Of a stretch of DNA of 64,000 nt, positions 11,666 to 21,160 are shown piece after piece. Origin of the DNA: Cerrena zonata. Taxonomy: Eukaryota > Basidiomycota > Agaricomycetes > Polyporales > Cerrenaceae. The position numbers and the translations under genes are program-made. The notes under the pieces were generated by a model. That model saw nothing but the letters and a program-made list of their open reading frames with translations. It was not told where the DNA came from and made no database searches. Position 1 is the stretch's first letter. Each line of letters begins with the position of its first letter. The stretch covers positions 124,001 through 188,000 of the forward strand of contig JASBNA010000024.1 of the NCBI GenBank assembly GCA_038087015.1, given 5' to 3'.

Positions 11666-12819
11666 AAATTTGATGACCATTTTTTTCTATGGGTTCTTGA
11701 GAGCTTTTATTTGCATTTACATGTTTAAAATCGCTTTTTAGGAAAATTTCTATCTCTATCTCAAAACTCAATTCAATATGGGCTTTGTTGACTAAACATA
11801 ATTTTTCCAAATCTAAGTATATATTAGTAAATAGCTATTAAATATATATATTCTTATATGTAAAAAAAAAAAAGAATTTTAAATATTGCTTTGTCGCTTC
11901 ATTTTAAAAATTATTTTGTCAGTAGAAAGATTTGAAGTTACTGTAGGATGGTTCGAAGTTACTCCCTGTGTTAACCCGATACCCTGTTAAACTATTTTGC
12001 TTGAAAATGAATTTTGTGTTGACTTGGGTCAAAATCAATTTCCAATTATGGTCTCATCAAATGCTCTCGTTCGACTCCAGCTTCGGTTCAAGAAATCTTC
12101 TTAAACATGTATCTTCTGTAAATCATAGTCTCTGGTGTTAATAGCGGAAGACTGCAGTGACTGCAAATCCTTACGTTGGATATTCATTATTGTGAAGAAA
12201 ATGTTATATAGGATAGAGATCTGTATATCATGAAAATCAAGCTGGATGAGCCCTTAGTTTTATAATTGGTATTGATTCTACTCTGCCAGGATCCGTTGCC
12301 AAGTTACCCAGCTTTGTCATGAAACAAGCTTGACCAAGGAGTCCAAGCCCAATAAAGAAATCCCATCTCTAACATCTGGGTGGGTTAGCCTTTGGTTAAC
12401 TCTCGATTAATACTACCAAATACCTTGAACTTCCCCCCAAATTTCCAAAGTATTCTCCAGATTTTTGCAAACTTTCAACAAAACTGACCCAAAGTGATGC
12501 TTGAGTAATGAACTCAATCCAATTTCTGAGTATACCCCCAGTAACACATCCTACAATAAATACACCGTTCACAGTAATTTTACGACATGGTTGCAAATAT
12601 TACAACAACCTCTCTAGATTTTTTCCATTAGAAAACACCATACTACGAAAAAAAAAGAACAGCGCTAACAAACCAAAAAAAAAGGCCGAAAAAAAAAAAA
12701 ACACTGATTCTTGCGCCCCTTGAAAGGATACCGACCATTTTCAAGAGGTTTACGAAGTCAATTAGATATTCTTCTTGTAATAACAAACAATAGTACTATA
12801 CAAAGTCGATCCAATCATC
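11666..12819. other. Intergenic region upstream of tRNA-Ala and GVP36
   Basis: 1.15 kb with no convincing gene. Short overlapping frames on both strands (12396-12596, 12508-12723) have no recognisable features and unlike-gene composition. A-rich tracts at 12644-12704 lie within 180 bp of the GVP36 ATG and probably form its nucleosome-poor promoter. Confidence 0.55.
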
Positions 12820-13794
12820 ATGTCATTTAACTTTGCTAATTTTACCAAAGATTTGAAGAATTTGGGGGACAAATTTTCCAATGAATTCAATAACGAATTT
12901 TTACCAATGGCCCAAAGAACTTCTAGACTAGTTCAAGAAAGAATAGGTAAGGTCAATGTTGACGATATTAGCCATTTACCAAGTGAGTACTTAGAATTAG
13001 CCGATAAATGTAATAATATTGAAAAATTATACAAGAATGTTTTAAAAATCACTAATAATTATGAAAATGAATCTTATGATTATCCAACCAATTTACAAGA
13101 ATCTTTTAGTGAATTTGGTAGAAACTTTACTAATAGAGTGTCTAATTTATCTAAAGCTACAACTCCAGCTGAAGCACAAGCAGCTTTAATCAATCCAACC
13201 ACTGGTGAGTTCAAACCACCAAAAACTTTATACCATGCTTTGGCTAGAGCTACTGATGGATCAATTTTAACTTCCTCGACTTCCAAAGATCAAGATCCTT
13301 TAGTTAAAGGATTAGATTTATACTCATCCAACTTGAATAAGATTGCTAATGCTAGATTAGGTCAAGATCAATTGATTAAATCAAAATTCAATAAACCTTT
13401 AACGACCACTTTACGTCAATTAATTTCTCAAAGTAATAATATCCAAAAGAAAGTGGAAGAAAAAAGAATTGATTACGATTTAGCTCGTATTAACTTAACT
13501 GGCTGTTCTAATCCTTCAAAAGAACCTCAATTGAGGGTTGCAATGGAGAATGCCGAAGACGAATTTGCTAATAGTGTTGAAGATGCTATTAATATCATGC
13601 AAAATGTTTTGGAACACGCCCAACCATTAGAAGAATTCTTGGAATTAATTAAAGCTCAATTGGCTTATCATAAATTAGCTACCGAACTATTAGGTGGAAT
13701 GGTTGGAGATTTTGAGAATTTAATCGATGAAAATTCAAAATTATCAAGTGGGAATAATAGTGGAAGTAGAGAATCCGGTGATTTTGATATTTAA
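12820..13794 (+). CDS. GVP36: BAR-domain Golgi vesicle protein
   Basis: 324-aa BAR-domain protein orthologous to yeast Gvp36, a peripheral Golgi/vesicle protein that senses or shapes curved membranes and acts in endocytosis and vacuole organisation. The N-terminal amphipathic-looking MSFNFANFTKDLKNLGDKF is followed by long helices spanning nearly the whole protein, including the family-typical SHLPSEYLELADKCNNIEKLY and an ESYDYPTNL segment. The ATG at 12820 is well placed after an A-rich leader. It converges on HOM3. In S. cerevisiae GVP36 (YIL041W) lies near CBR1 (YIL043C), and CBR1 is also nearby here. Confidence 0.88.
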   Translation: MSFNFANFTKDLKNLGDKFSNEFNNEFLPMAQRTSRLVQERIGKVNVDDISHLPSEYLELADKCNNIEKLYKNVLKITNNYENESYDYPTNLQESFSEFGRNFTNRVSNLSKATTPAEAQAALINPTTGEFKPPKTLYHALARATDGSILTSSTSKDQDPLVKGLDLYSSNLNKIANARLGQDQLIKSKFNKPLTTTLRQLISQSNNIQKKVEEKRIDYDLARINLTGCSNPSKEPQLRVAMENAEDEFANSVEDAINIMQNVLEHAQPLEEFLELIKAQLAYHKLATELLGGMVGDFENLIDENSKLSSGNNSGSRESGDFDI

Positions 13795-13800
13795 TTTTGT

Positions 13801-13838
13801 ATTTATTCCCTTCATTTATTCCCTTCATTTATTCCCTC
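13801..13838. repeat. Three tandem copies of a 13-bp unit in the GVP36 3' flank
   Basis: The unit atttattcccttc appears at 13801-13813 and 13814-13826, with a third nearly complete copy at 13827-13838. It starts 6 bp after the GVP36 stop, so it would be transcribed in the 3' UTR. It also carries ATTTA motifs resembling AU-rich elements. The role is unknown. Confidence 0.85.
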
Positions 13839-14087
13839 TATTCTCTTTTTTTTTTTGTTTTTTCAATTCACTCATTTCATTAGACTTTTTTTGTCAATGC
13901 CTTTTCTTTTTTTACTTTAATGGTATTTAATAAATATTATACTACAATAATTGATATTTTTATACGAAATGCAATAAATAAGAGATGACGGAATTATGAT
14001 AAATACAATAAAAAGAAAGAAAAATTAAAAAGAGCATCTATAGCCTAAATCAAGTTATCGAATATGAATTATCTATACGGGCATGAA

Positions 14088-15707
14088 TTAATTTTGTAAC
14101 TTTAAAGATTCTAATCTTGTATCAACTGCAGACTTGGAATTATCTTGACTATCATCAGTATATTTTCCTTCCAATAATCTGGCATGAATGGATACTAAAG
14201 CCCTTATAGTATCTTTAGCGTTAATAACTGCTGATATGTTTATTTCATTAGCACCTTGAGAAATCATTTCAATATTTATCTTTTCATCAGCTAAAACTTT
14301 GAACATATTACCAGCAATTCCAATAAGGTTTACCATTTGTTTGCCAACTAATGAAACAATAGTCAAATTTCTTGTAATATCCACCGTACCCATTTTCCTT
14401 AATTCTTTGACTGCATTTTTTAAGTTAGTTTCTTGATCAGGTTGAATTTGAGAAGCCATAGAAACATGAACTTCTGAAGTTGAAATTAAATCAACAACCA
14501 ATTTATATTTATCTAAAGTGGTGAAGATATGAGCCAAAAACCCATGGGATAAAGTCTTTTTATTAGAGTGAACATTTAATACAACAATGTCTTGCTTAGC
14601 AGTAATAGCAGTAGCTGATCTTTGCTTTAAATGAGCGAGATAATTAGGAGGTAAAGTTTCATAAGCAGCTGGAGGATGAGGAGGAGTAGCTTCACCTCTT
14701 CTACCCAAATTATCAGGATATATAACAGTCCCATTACCTTTTGGATTTACAACATTTTTAATTCGGATTGGAATTTTGGCTTTTATGACTTGTTCCATAG
14801 TGAAGGGATGGATAACTTCAGAACCATAATAGGTTAATTCTGCAGCTTCTTCAGGAGTAACACTATCTAATAATCTAGCATTTGGAACTTTTCTTGGATC
14901 AGCAGTGAATATACCATCAACTTCTTTCCAAACATGTAATTCTTCCGCTTGAACACCAACTGCAATCAAGGCTGCACATAAGTCAGTATAACCACGACCA
15001 ACACCATTAAGTAAACCACCTGGTACAGTCCCGAAATAACCAGTTAAAACAGGCACAACATCTTCAGGTAATGAACTAATCTTAAGACCTAATTGAACAG
15101 CTAAAAATTTATAAAAATCATCATTAAACCCATTTGAAAAATCATAATCTAAAGGAATGATATCAGATAAATCAATATAAACAGATTGTAAACCATGATC
15201 TTTCATCAACGAGGACATGAATAAACAAGATAATTTTTCACCAATTGACATGATTGAATCCAAAGTTCTACTACTAATCTCACCAATGATTTGAGATGCG
15301 TTCAATAATTCATCGGCCCTACTTATCTCTTTTTCAGTAGCCTTAATCAATTCATTTTGAAAGTCTTTATTAGAAATACGTTGTTCAGCATTTTCAACAT
15401 GATCTTGCTTTATAACATTTAATAAGGATCTGAAATCACCATTTTCAGAAGCTAAATCTGCAGCTTTCAACAATCTAGAGGTAGTCCCTTCACTTTTAGT
15501 ATTGGATGATCTTGCAGAACAAACAACTGCAACTCTGTAATTCTTAGAATATACTTTCACAATATTATCAACAATATCTTCTGGAAATTTCCCAACGGAG
15601 GTACCACCGAATTTCTGAATAACCCATCCATTACTGGAGGAGCTAACAGACTTTAAATCAAGTACAGAGTTATATGAAGAAGCTGATAAAGGAGGTTGAA
15701 CTGACAT
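14088..15707 (-). CDS. HOM3: Aspartate kinase
   Basis: Catalyses ATP-dependent phosphorylation of L-aspartate, the first step towards Thr, Met and homoserine; cytosolic. At 539 aa it is near yeast Hom3 (527). The N-terminal amino-acid-kinase domain starts with VIQKFGGTSVGKFPEDIV, and the substrate region includes GRGYTDLCAALIAV and EVDGIFTADPRKVPNARLL. Two C-terminal ACT domains (about residues 390-530, including the SQGANEINIS segment) provide threonine feedback control. The promoter holds overlapping Cbf1- and Gcn4-type sites at 15972-15983, as expected for a methionine/threonine pathway gene. Confidence 0.95.
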   Translation of the reverse strand: MSVQPPLSASSYNSVLDLKSVSSSSNGWVIQKFGGTSVGKFPEDIVDNIVKVYSKNYRVAVVCSARSSNTKSEGTTSRLLKAADLASENGDFRSLLNVIKQDHVENAEQRISNKDFQNELIKATEKEISRADELLNASQIIGEISSRTLDSIMSIGEKLSCLFMSSLMKDHGLQSVYIDLSDIIPLDYDFSNGFNDDFYKFLAVQLGLKISSLPEDVVPVLTGYFGTVPGGLLNGVGRGYTDLCAALIAVGVQAEELHVWKEVDGIFTADPRKVPNARLLDSVTPEEAAELTYYGSEVIHPFTMEQVIKAKIPIRIKNVVNPKGNGTVIYPDNLGRRGEATPPHPPAAYETLPPNYLAHLKQRSATAITAKQDIVVLNVHSNKKTLSHGFLAHIFTTLDKYKLVVDLISTSEVHVSMASQIQPDQETNLKNAVKELRKMGTVDITRNLTIVSLVGKQMVNLIGIAGNMFKVLADEKINIEMISQGANEINISAVINAKDTIRALVSIHARLLEGKYTDDSQDNSKSAVDTRLESLKLQN

Positions 15708-15971
15708 TATGAAATTATTGTGATATCCGGAAGTTATATAACGTAAAACATAAAATGTGATTTAAGGAATAAAAATTTTCAATTATTCAATTTAAGTAAT
15801 AAAATCCCAGCAACAGTGAACGTGTTTTAAGTAAATAAGATCGAATGTATCTTTCTAAATCATGGAATGATTCATTATATATATTATACTGGAAAATTTT
15901 GAAAAATTTATGAGTCAAAAAAGCGGATCCTGTATACAGAACACCTTTTCGAATCCCGGTAACGGGTGATT

Positions 15972-15983
15972 TCACGTGACTCA
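15972..15983. promoter_or_regulatory. Overlapping Cbf1-type E-box and Gcn4-type site (HOM3 promoter)
   Basis: TCACGTGA (15972-15979) shares three bases with TGACTCA (15977-15983). The composite lies 265 bp upstream of HOM3 and about 170 bp upstream of the divergent TPA1. Cbf1 controls sulfur amino-acid genes and Gcn4 general amino-acid synthesis, so both point to HOM3. Overlap implies that the two factors would compete or bind alternately. An adjacent small inverted repeat cccggtaacggg lies at about 15955-15966. Confidence 0.65.
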
Positions 15984-16153
15984 CGGAGCACAATAAACAT
16001 CCATACACCAATCAAGTTTGTAACTCATCTCATCACAAAAAATTAGCGTTTGAGTGGTGTGAGGGTTGCAACTAATATGGGGAGATATATTTAAAGGAAA
16101 TCCAGGTTGAAAAAATTGATCAGAATCGGTTGAGTAGTAAGATAAAAGCAAGG

Positions 16154-18008
16154 ATGCCTACCAGTAAGAGATCCACAGAAGAGAGCGGGTGTGAGGAGCC
16201 AAAGAAACTCGATACCCAATATAAGCACGAGGACATCAAAAGATTTTTCAATCAACAGATTTGGGATGATAATTTTCAAAACCGTATACAAGGAGAGGTT
16301 GCCGATAGTCAACCATACCGTTGGGGGACCATAACGGAGTTAATGGACGATACTTTGTTAAGACAAGTACGTAAAGAAGTTTTGAATGAAATTGCATTCA
16401 CGAAAAAGGAAACGGATATTTATAAGGTATATCAATCAGGAGATTTGGCGAATTTATCAGGATTGAATTGGGATGATTTATCCAGATTGCCCTCATTATA
16501 TAAGTTGAGGGCTGCGATTTATTCGGAAGAATTCAGGGATGTTATTTCCAAAATCACTGGATGTGGGAAATTAAGTGGTGTTAAGACGGATATGTCAATT
16601 AATACATACACAAAAGGATGCCATTTATTAACCCACGACGATGTTATTGGATCAAGAAGAGTGAGTTTCATCTTGTATTTACCTGATCCAAACAAGAAAT
16701 GGAAATCACATTATGGGGGAGGATTAAGATTATTCCCGGCAATTGTTCCAAATGTCCCCAAGACTGATTTTGATGTTAAGTTAGTACCTCAATTCAATCA
16801 GATTGCATTTTTCACCGTCCAACCAGGGTTATCCTTCCATGATGTTGAAGAGGTGAGGGTTGATAAACAAAGATTATCTATCCAGGGATGGTTTCATATT
16901 CCGCAACCGGGAGAAAATGGTTATATTCCAGGAGAACAAGAGGAAACAGAATCTAGATCAACTTTGCAACAATTACAGAGTAAGGAATTACAAGAATTTG
17001 ATTTCCCTAAACCAACCCGTATTGACTTCCCCGTTGAAGAATTGAAAATCTATGAACAAGACTTTAAAAATGATAGTACTTTTAGTAAATACGATATCGA
17101 ATATTTATCAAAATATATCAATCCATTATATTTGAATGGGGCTAATTTGAAGCAATTGAATGAAATGTTTATGAATGAATCAGTTGTTGAAATAAATGAC
17201 ATTATTAAACCAGAATATGCTAATTTATTAAAAGAATCAATTATAAAACATGAATTAGAGGAGAAAGTTCCTTCAAATTCAAAAGAAGTTACAGCCCCTT
17301 GGAAAACAGCCATCCCACCACATAAACAAAGATATCTTTATATGGATGGGAAATCATCATTTGAACCCACCGAATCAATGATTAAACATATCAATCATGT
17401 TGGAACTCAAGAATTACCAAATTTCAATTTATTGAAAAATACAACTAACGAAACCACCGACCAATTACTCTTAGAGTTAAACTCTTTCATGAAATCAATC
17501 TCATTCAAGAAATGGTTGATTTTAATAACCAGTTTGATACCAACCAGTGATCAAATCATAACTCGTCGTTTTAGACCAGGCCATGATTTCATCTTGGCTA
17601 CCACCACTGATAAAAATTTAGCAAGAGATGGTAAAGATGAGTTAAACGTTTTATTAGAGGCCACTCTTAAATTTAACTCCCACTGCTCAAGATCCTAAAA
17701 ACTGGGAATCGGGTGAATTTGGTGGATACGAATTATGCATGGCTTTAAATAAAGACGAAGACGATGATGATTTCGAAGATGATGATCCTGCAATCTACAA
17801 AGCCAGCAGTGCTGACGACGACAGTGTCTTGTATACTAGTCAATGTAAATGGAATAGTTTATGTTTGATGTTGAGAGACCCTCTGGTGTTGAAGTTTGTT
17901 AAATACGTCAGTATCAATGCAAAAGGCTCAAGATGGGACGTCAGTGCCCAGTGGAACGTAAAGAGCTTTGACGATGAAGACGATGAAGATGAAAACAATG
18001 ACAACTGA
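16154..18008 (+). CDS. TPA1: Prolyl 3,4-dihydroxylase Tpa1/Ofd1 type; one frame break
   Basis: Fe(II)/2-oxoglutarate dioxygenase that hydroxylates a proline of ribosomal protein Rps23 and affects translation termination and oxygen responses. The catalytic domain covers about residues 40-260, with iron ligands in LLTHDDV (HxD) and SFHDVEEV, followed by the 2OG-binding Arg in VDKQRLSI. The C-terminal half is the family's second, non-catalytic domain. The first ATG is at 16154; upstream codons lack one. A single extra C at 17666 shifts the frame and causes a stop at 17696-17698. Without it the frame continues through GGYELCMAL to 18008, giving 617 aa with a normal acidic C-terminus. Confidence 0.88.
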
Positions 18009-18302
18009 TTCCATGCTTCTTTTCTTCCTAGTATATAAATAATGAACACTTTCAAGATGAAATTGATATGCTTGTAGAGTTTTGATTGCAAAAAATCATA
18101 TGAAGGGATCTTTTTACTTAAAACTGAAGAGTCGTCCCGGCACCGAAATCAAAGCGAAGACCCAAAAAAAACTTCCGGACGCGGTAAATTTTTACTGTTC
18201 ATTCACTGGGAGCCTTTTTTTTCACGTTGGATGTATAAAAAGTACTAAAAATCTCGTTTTCTTTATTAGGGTATATATTTTTCTATGAAATATCTTTAGA
18301 GG

Positions 18303-19163
18303 ATGTCGTCAGTTGAATCAGAACCTAATCCGCTTGTCATTTTCGCCACTGTTGCTACTATCATTGCCAGTGCGGTTGTTTACTACTTAATTCAACAAAG
18401 TCGTAAGAATGTGCCAGTTTTATTACCAAATGAATTTAAAAAATTCCCATTAATTGAAAAAACTAGAGTCAGTCACAATTCTTGTATTTACCGTTTTGGA
18501 TTACCAAAGAGTACCGACAGATTAGGATTACCAATTGGTCAACACATTTCAATTGGTGCTGTTATTGACGGGAAAGAAATTGTTAGATCTTATACTCCAA
18601 TTTCCACCGATGACGAATTGGGATACTTTGATTTATTGATCAAAACTTATGAACAAGGTAATATCTCTAGACACGTTGAACTGAAGAAAATTGGTGAAAC
18701 TATCGAAGTTAGAGGTCCAAAAGGTTTTTTCACTTATACTCCGAACATGGTTAAATCGTTTGGTATGGTTGCTGGTGGTACCGGTATTGCTCCAATGTAT
18801 CAAATCATCACTTCTATCTTGAACAATCCAAAGGATTCTACTAAAATCCATTTACTTTATGCTAACGTCACCGAAGATGATATCTTATTGAAAAAAGAAT
18901 TAGAAAATTACCAAGCTAAACATTCAGATCAATTCAAAATTCACTACGTTTTGAATACACCTCCTGCCAACTGGAACGGAAGTGTTGGTTTCATCACCCC
19001 GGAAATCATGGATACTCACTTACCAAAATCAACCGATGATACTAACTTGTTGATTTGTGGGCCTCCTCCAATGGTCAGTGCCATCAAAAAGGCCGCCGTC
19101 ACCTTGAACTACCCAAAGGCCAAACCAGTCTCCAAATTAGGTGACCAAGTCTTTGTCTTCTAA
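18303..19163 (+). CDS. CBR1: NADH-cytochrome b5 reductase
   Basis: 286-aa FAD enzyme of the ER/outer mitochondrial membrane that passes electrons from NADH to cytochrome b5 for sterol and fatty-acid desaturation and diphthamide synthesis. An N-terminal membrane anchor (about residues 11-29) is followed by the FAD motif RSYTPIS, and by NADH-binding GGTGIAPMYQ and CGPPPM. The C-terminus QVFVF is typical. Codon 127 is CTG (18681-18683), reading Ser in this clade. In S. cerevisiae CBR1 lies beside GVP36. Confidence 0.94.
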   Translation: MSSVESEPNPLVIFATVATIIASAVVYYLIQQSRKNVPVLLPNEFKKFPLIEKTRVSHNSCIYRFGLPKSTDRLGLPIGQHISIGAVIDGKEIVRSYTPISTDDELGYFDLLIKTYEQGNISRHVELKKIGETIEVRGPKGFFTYTPNMVKSFGMVAGGTGIAPMYQIITSILNNPKDSTKIHLLYANVTEDDILLKKELENYQAKHSDQFKIHYVLNTPPANWNGSVGFITPEIMDTHLPKSTDDTNLLICGPPPMVSAIKKAAVTLNYPKAKPVSKLGDQVFVF

Positions 19164-19215
19164 TGTTCTTCAATAAGTAATTTATATCGAACATTTGCAA
19201 TAACAACTAAATTAA

Positions 19216-19223
19216 TGTAGATA
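19216..19223 (+). promoter_or_regulatory. Puf3-like element TGTAGATA in CBR1 3' flank
   Basis: Fits the Puf3 consensus TGTANATA and lies 53 nt after the CBR1 stop. Cbr1 is partly on mitochondria, so a link is possible. The motif is short and the region AT-rich, so a chance match is quite possible. Confidence 0.3.
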
Positions 19224-19384
19224 TTCAATTGTGCCTCCGTACACCGGATACGATAATCACGTGAAACCGCCCACCTTCCTGCATGATTGCCAGTTTCGGA
19301 TATCCCTAACAAAACTAGAGCTGATGATACTTCGGTTGGATACAACAGCGTCCTCTTGTATTCCCTATCCCAAATAATACTGTC

Positions 19385-20713
19385 ATGGTTCTATTTCTCA
19401 TACCACTAACGGTGCTAGTTGCCACAGTGGCGGCAGTGACAGATGAGGTCAAATGGAAGGCCGATAGAGAGAGCCTGATACTAAGTGCTGTTGACTCCCC
19501 AGATAAACAGATAACTATTGACAACATTTTCAGATCTCCAACTAACTTTAAAAACTTGCCTCCGATAATAAGCGCCCCTTCACTTCTGCAACGTACTTTG
19601 AAGCCCGGCGAGGTTCCCCATTACGTTATTGATTTTGCTCCTTTGGTGCATTTATATACTGAAGAACGCTATCTTCCTTACGATATTGCTGATTACGTTA
19701 AGCATTTCCATGTCGAATATGATAATGGTACTGTTATTCCAGGCACAGATGAAGATATGAATCTATCCAAATTATCTGAATTACCTAAATTACCTGATCT
19801 TTATATGACTTCTGATACCGATTTTGATACCGATCCTGATTGGATTACAGGAATTAAAAACAAACCATCCTTGATAAATGGTGAAATAAAAGATGCTCCT
19901 GCAACCTTGATTGTGGTTGATAAGGGAAACGGATGGGTAGATGCATTCTGGTTTTATTTTTACTCTTTTAATTTGGGACCCTTTGTCATGGGGTCTGGTC
20001 CCTATGGTAACCATGTTGGTGACTGGGAACACTCTTTGGTTCGTTTCTATAACGGCAAACCAATCATTGTTTGGATGTCTGCTCATGGTGGTGGTGGTGC
20101 TTATTATTATCATAATTTAGAAAAGTTCGAGTTAGATCCAAAACATCCAATCATCTTCTCTGCTCGTGGTACTCATGCTAATTATGTCAGTGTTGGTCAA
20201 CATCCCCATGACTTGCCTTATGGAATATTATCTGATTTCACCGATAGAGGGCCTTTGTGGAATCCTACAAAGAATTATTTGGCTTATACTTATGATGGTG
20301 AGTTTGTTTATCCTGCAAAAACACCAAATGCAAATGCAAAACATACAGGCAGAGAGCTTGAGTATGGTGATTGGCTTTCTTTCACCGGTCATTGGGGTGA
20401 TAAACAACTTGAAGATAATGATGATCGTCAACGTCACCTGTTAATTGGTGGTTACAAGTATATCGATGGCCCTCACGGACCTTTAATGAAGAACTTGGTT
20501 AGACTCAACCCTTGTGAAAGACATAAATGGTGGAATTTTTGGAATGGTTGCAATATAAGGGAAAATATCAAATGGGGGATCGGTGTTGAAAGTGAAGGCT
20601 ATAATTGTGGTAATGTTTTCATAAAAGTTAAGCCTCACTGGTTAAGACTGTTACTTCAAAAACTGACTTGGGGTGGCGGGTTTTGCTTCATTGTTGATTT
20701 GATTTATGGATAG
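19385..20713 (+). CDS. Vps62/Tda6-family secretory-pathway protein
   Basis: 442-aa protein of the fungal Vps62 family (yeast VPS62 and TDA6; both poorly understood, linked to vacuolar protein sorting). It starts with a signal peptide (residues about 1-18). Family hallmarks are present: WVDAFWFYFYSFNLGP, GNHVGDWEHSLVRF, an AHGGGGAYYYH segment and SARGTHANYVSVG. The C-terminus has several Cys and ends in a hydrophobic stretch. It is single copy in this window, so I do not choose between VPS62 and TDA6. Function is known only by family. Confidence 0.85.
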   Translation: MVLFLIPLTVLVATVAAVTDEVKWKADRESLILSAVDSPDKQITIDNIFRSPTNFKNLPPIISAPSLLQRTLKPGEVPHYVIDFAPLVHLYTEERYLPYDIADYVKHFHVEYDNGTVIPGTDEDMNLSKLSELPKLPDLYMTSDTDFDTDPDWITGIKNKPSLINGEIKDAPATLIVVDKGNGWVDAFWFYFYSFNLGPFVMGSGPYGNHVGDWEHSLVRFYNGKPIIVWMSAHGGGGAYYYHNLEKFELDPKHPIIFSARGTHANYVSVGQHPHDLPYGILSDFTDRGPLWNPTKNYLAYTYDGEFVYPAKTPNANAKHTGRELEYGDWLSFTGHWGDKQLEDNDDRQRHLLIGGYKYIDGPHGPLMKNLVRLNPCERHKWWNFWNGCNIRENIKWGIGVESEGYNCGNVFIKVKPHWLRLLLQKLTWGGGFCFIVDLIYG

Positions 20714-21160
20714 ATTTAGTTTTATAATTTTTTTGATGTTTTTAATGTTTTTCTATGGTTTTTCTTTTTTTTTTTTGATTTTCGTTTTTAAAATTTATTT
20801 CTTTAAGATTGCTAGTCAATCTTATATATATATAGCCTTGTTATAGGCTCATGCCATTTCTAGACATACTTTTATACATTAAAGTTAGATTTTTGCAATT
20901 TAAATTTCATTGTATTTTTTGTATTTTTGGTTTTTGAACTAGTTGGTGCTCTCCAATTTTTTTCTCATTAATTAATTCCGCTAGTTATAATTAAAATGCT
21001 AAAAATCAGCTTTATAATAAACCTGTTAAAGATAATTCACAACTACTATAAATATTTTATAAACTTATAATCAAATTTATAAGGCTAAAAAACTAAGACG
21101 TATTGCACTTCTTCAAGCGGATAAAGATTCCGGCTCACAATTTTTGCATCTTATATCAAA
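20714..21160. other. Intergenic region, TSC2 promoter
   Basis: Very AT-rich spacer between tandem genes. A T-rich block just after the VPS62-family stop (20722-20800) is probably the terminator. The remainder serves the TSC2 promoter. I see no gene. Confidence 0.55.

Noticed and set aside
11544..11810. 88-codon minus-strand frame over the tRNA
   Set aside because: It runs through tRNA-Ala and has no features outside the tRNA; coincidental.
15940..15985. tRNA-like T-loop (ttcgaatcc) upstream of HOM3
   Set aside because: The flanking bases do not pair as a T stem, and no acceptor, D arm or anticodon arm can be built on either strand. The paired part is a short cccg/cggg hairpin instead.
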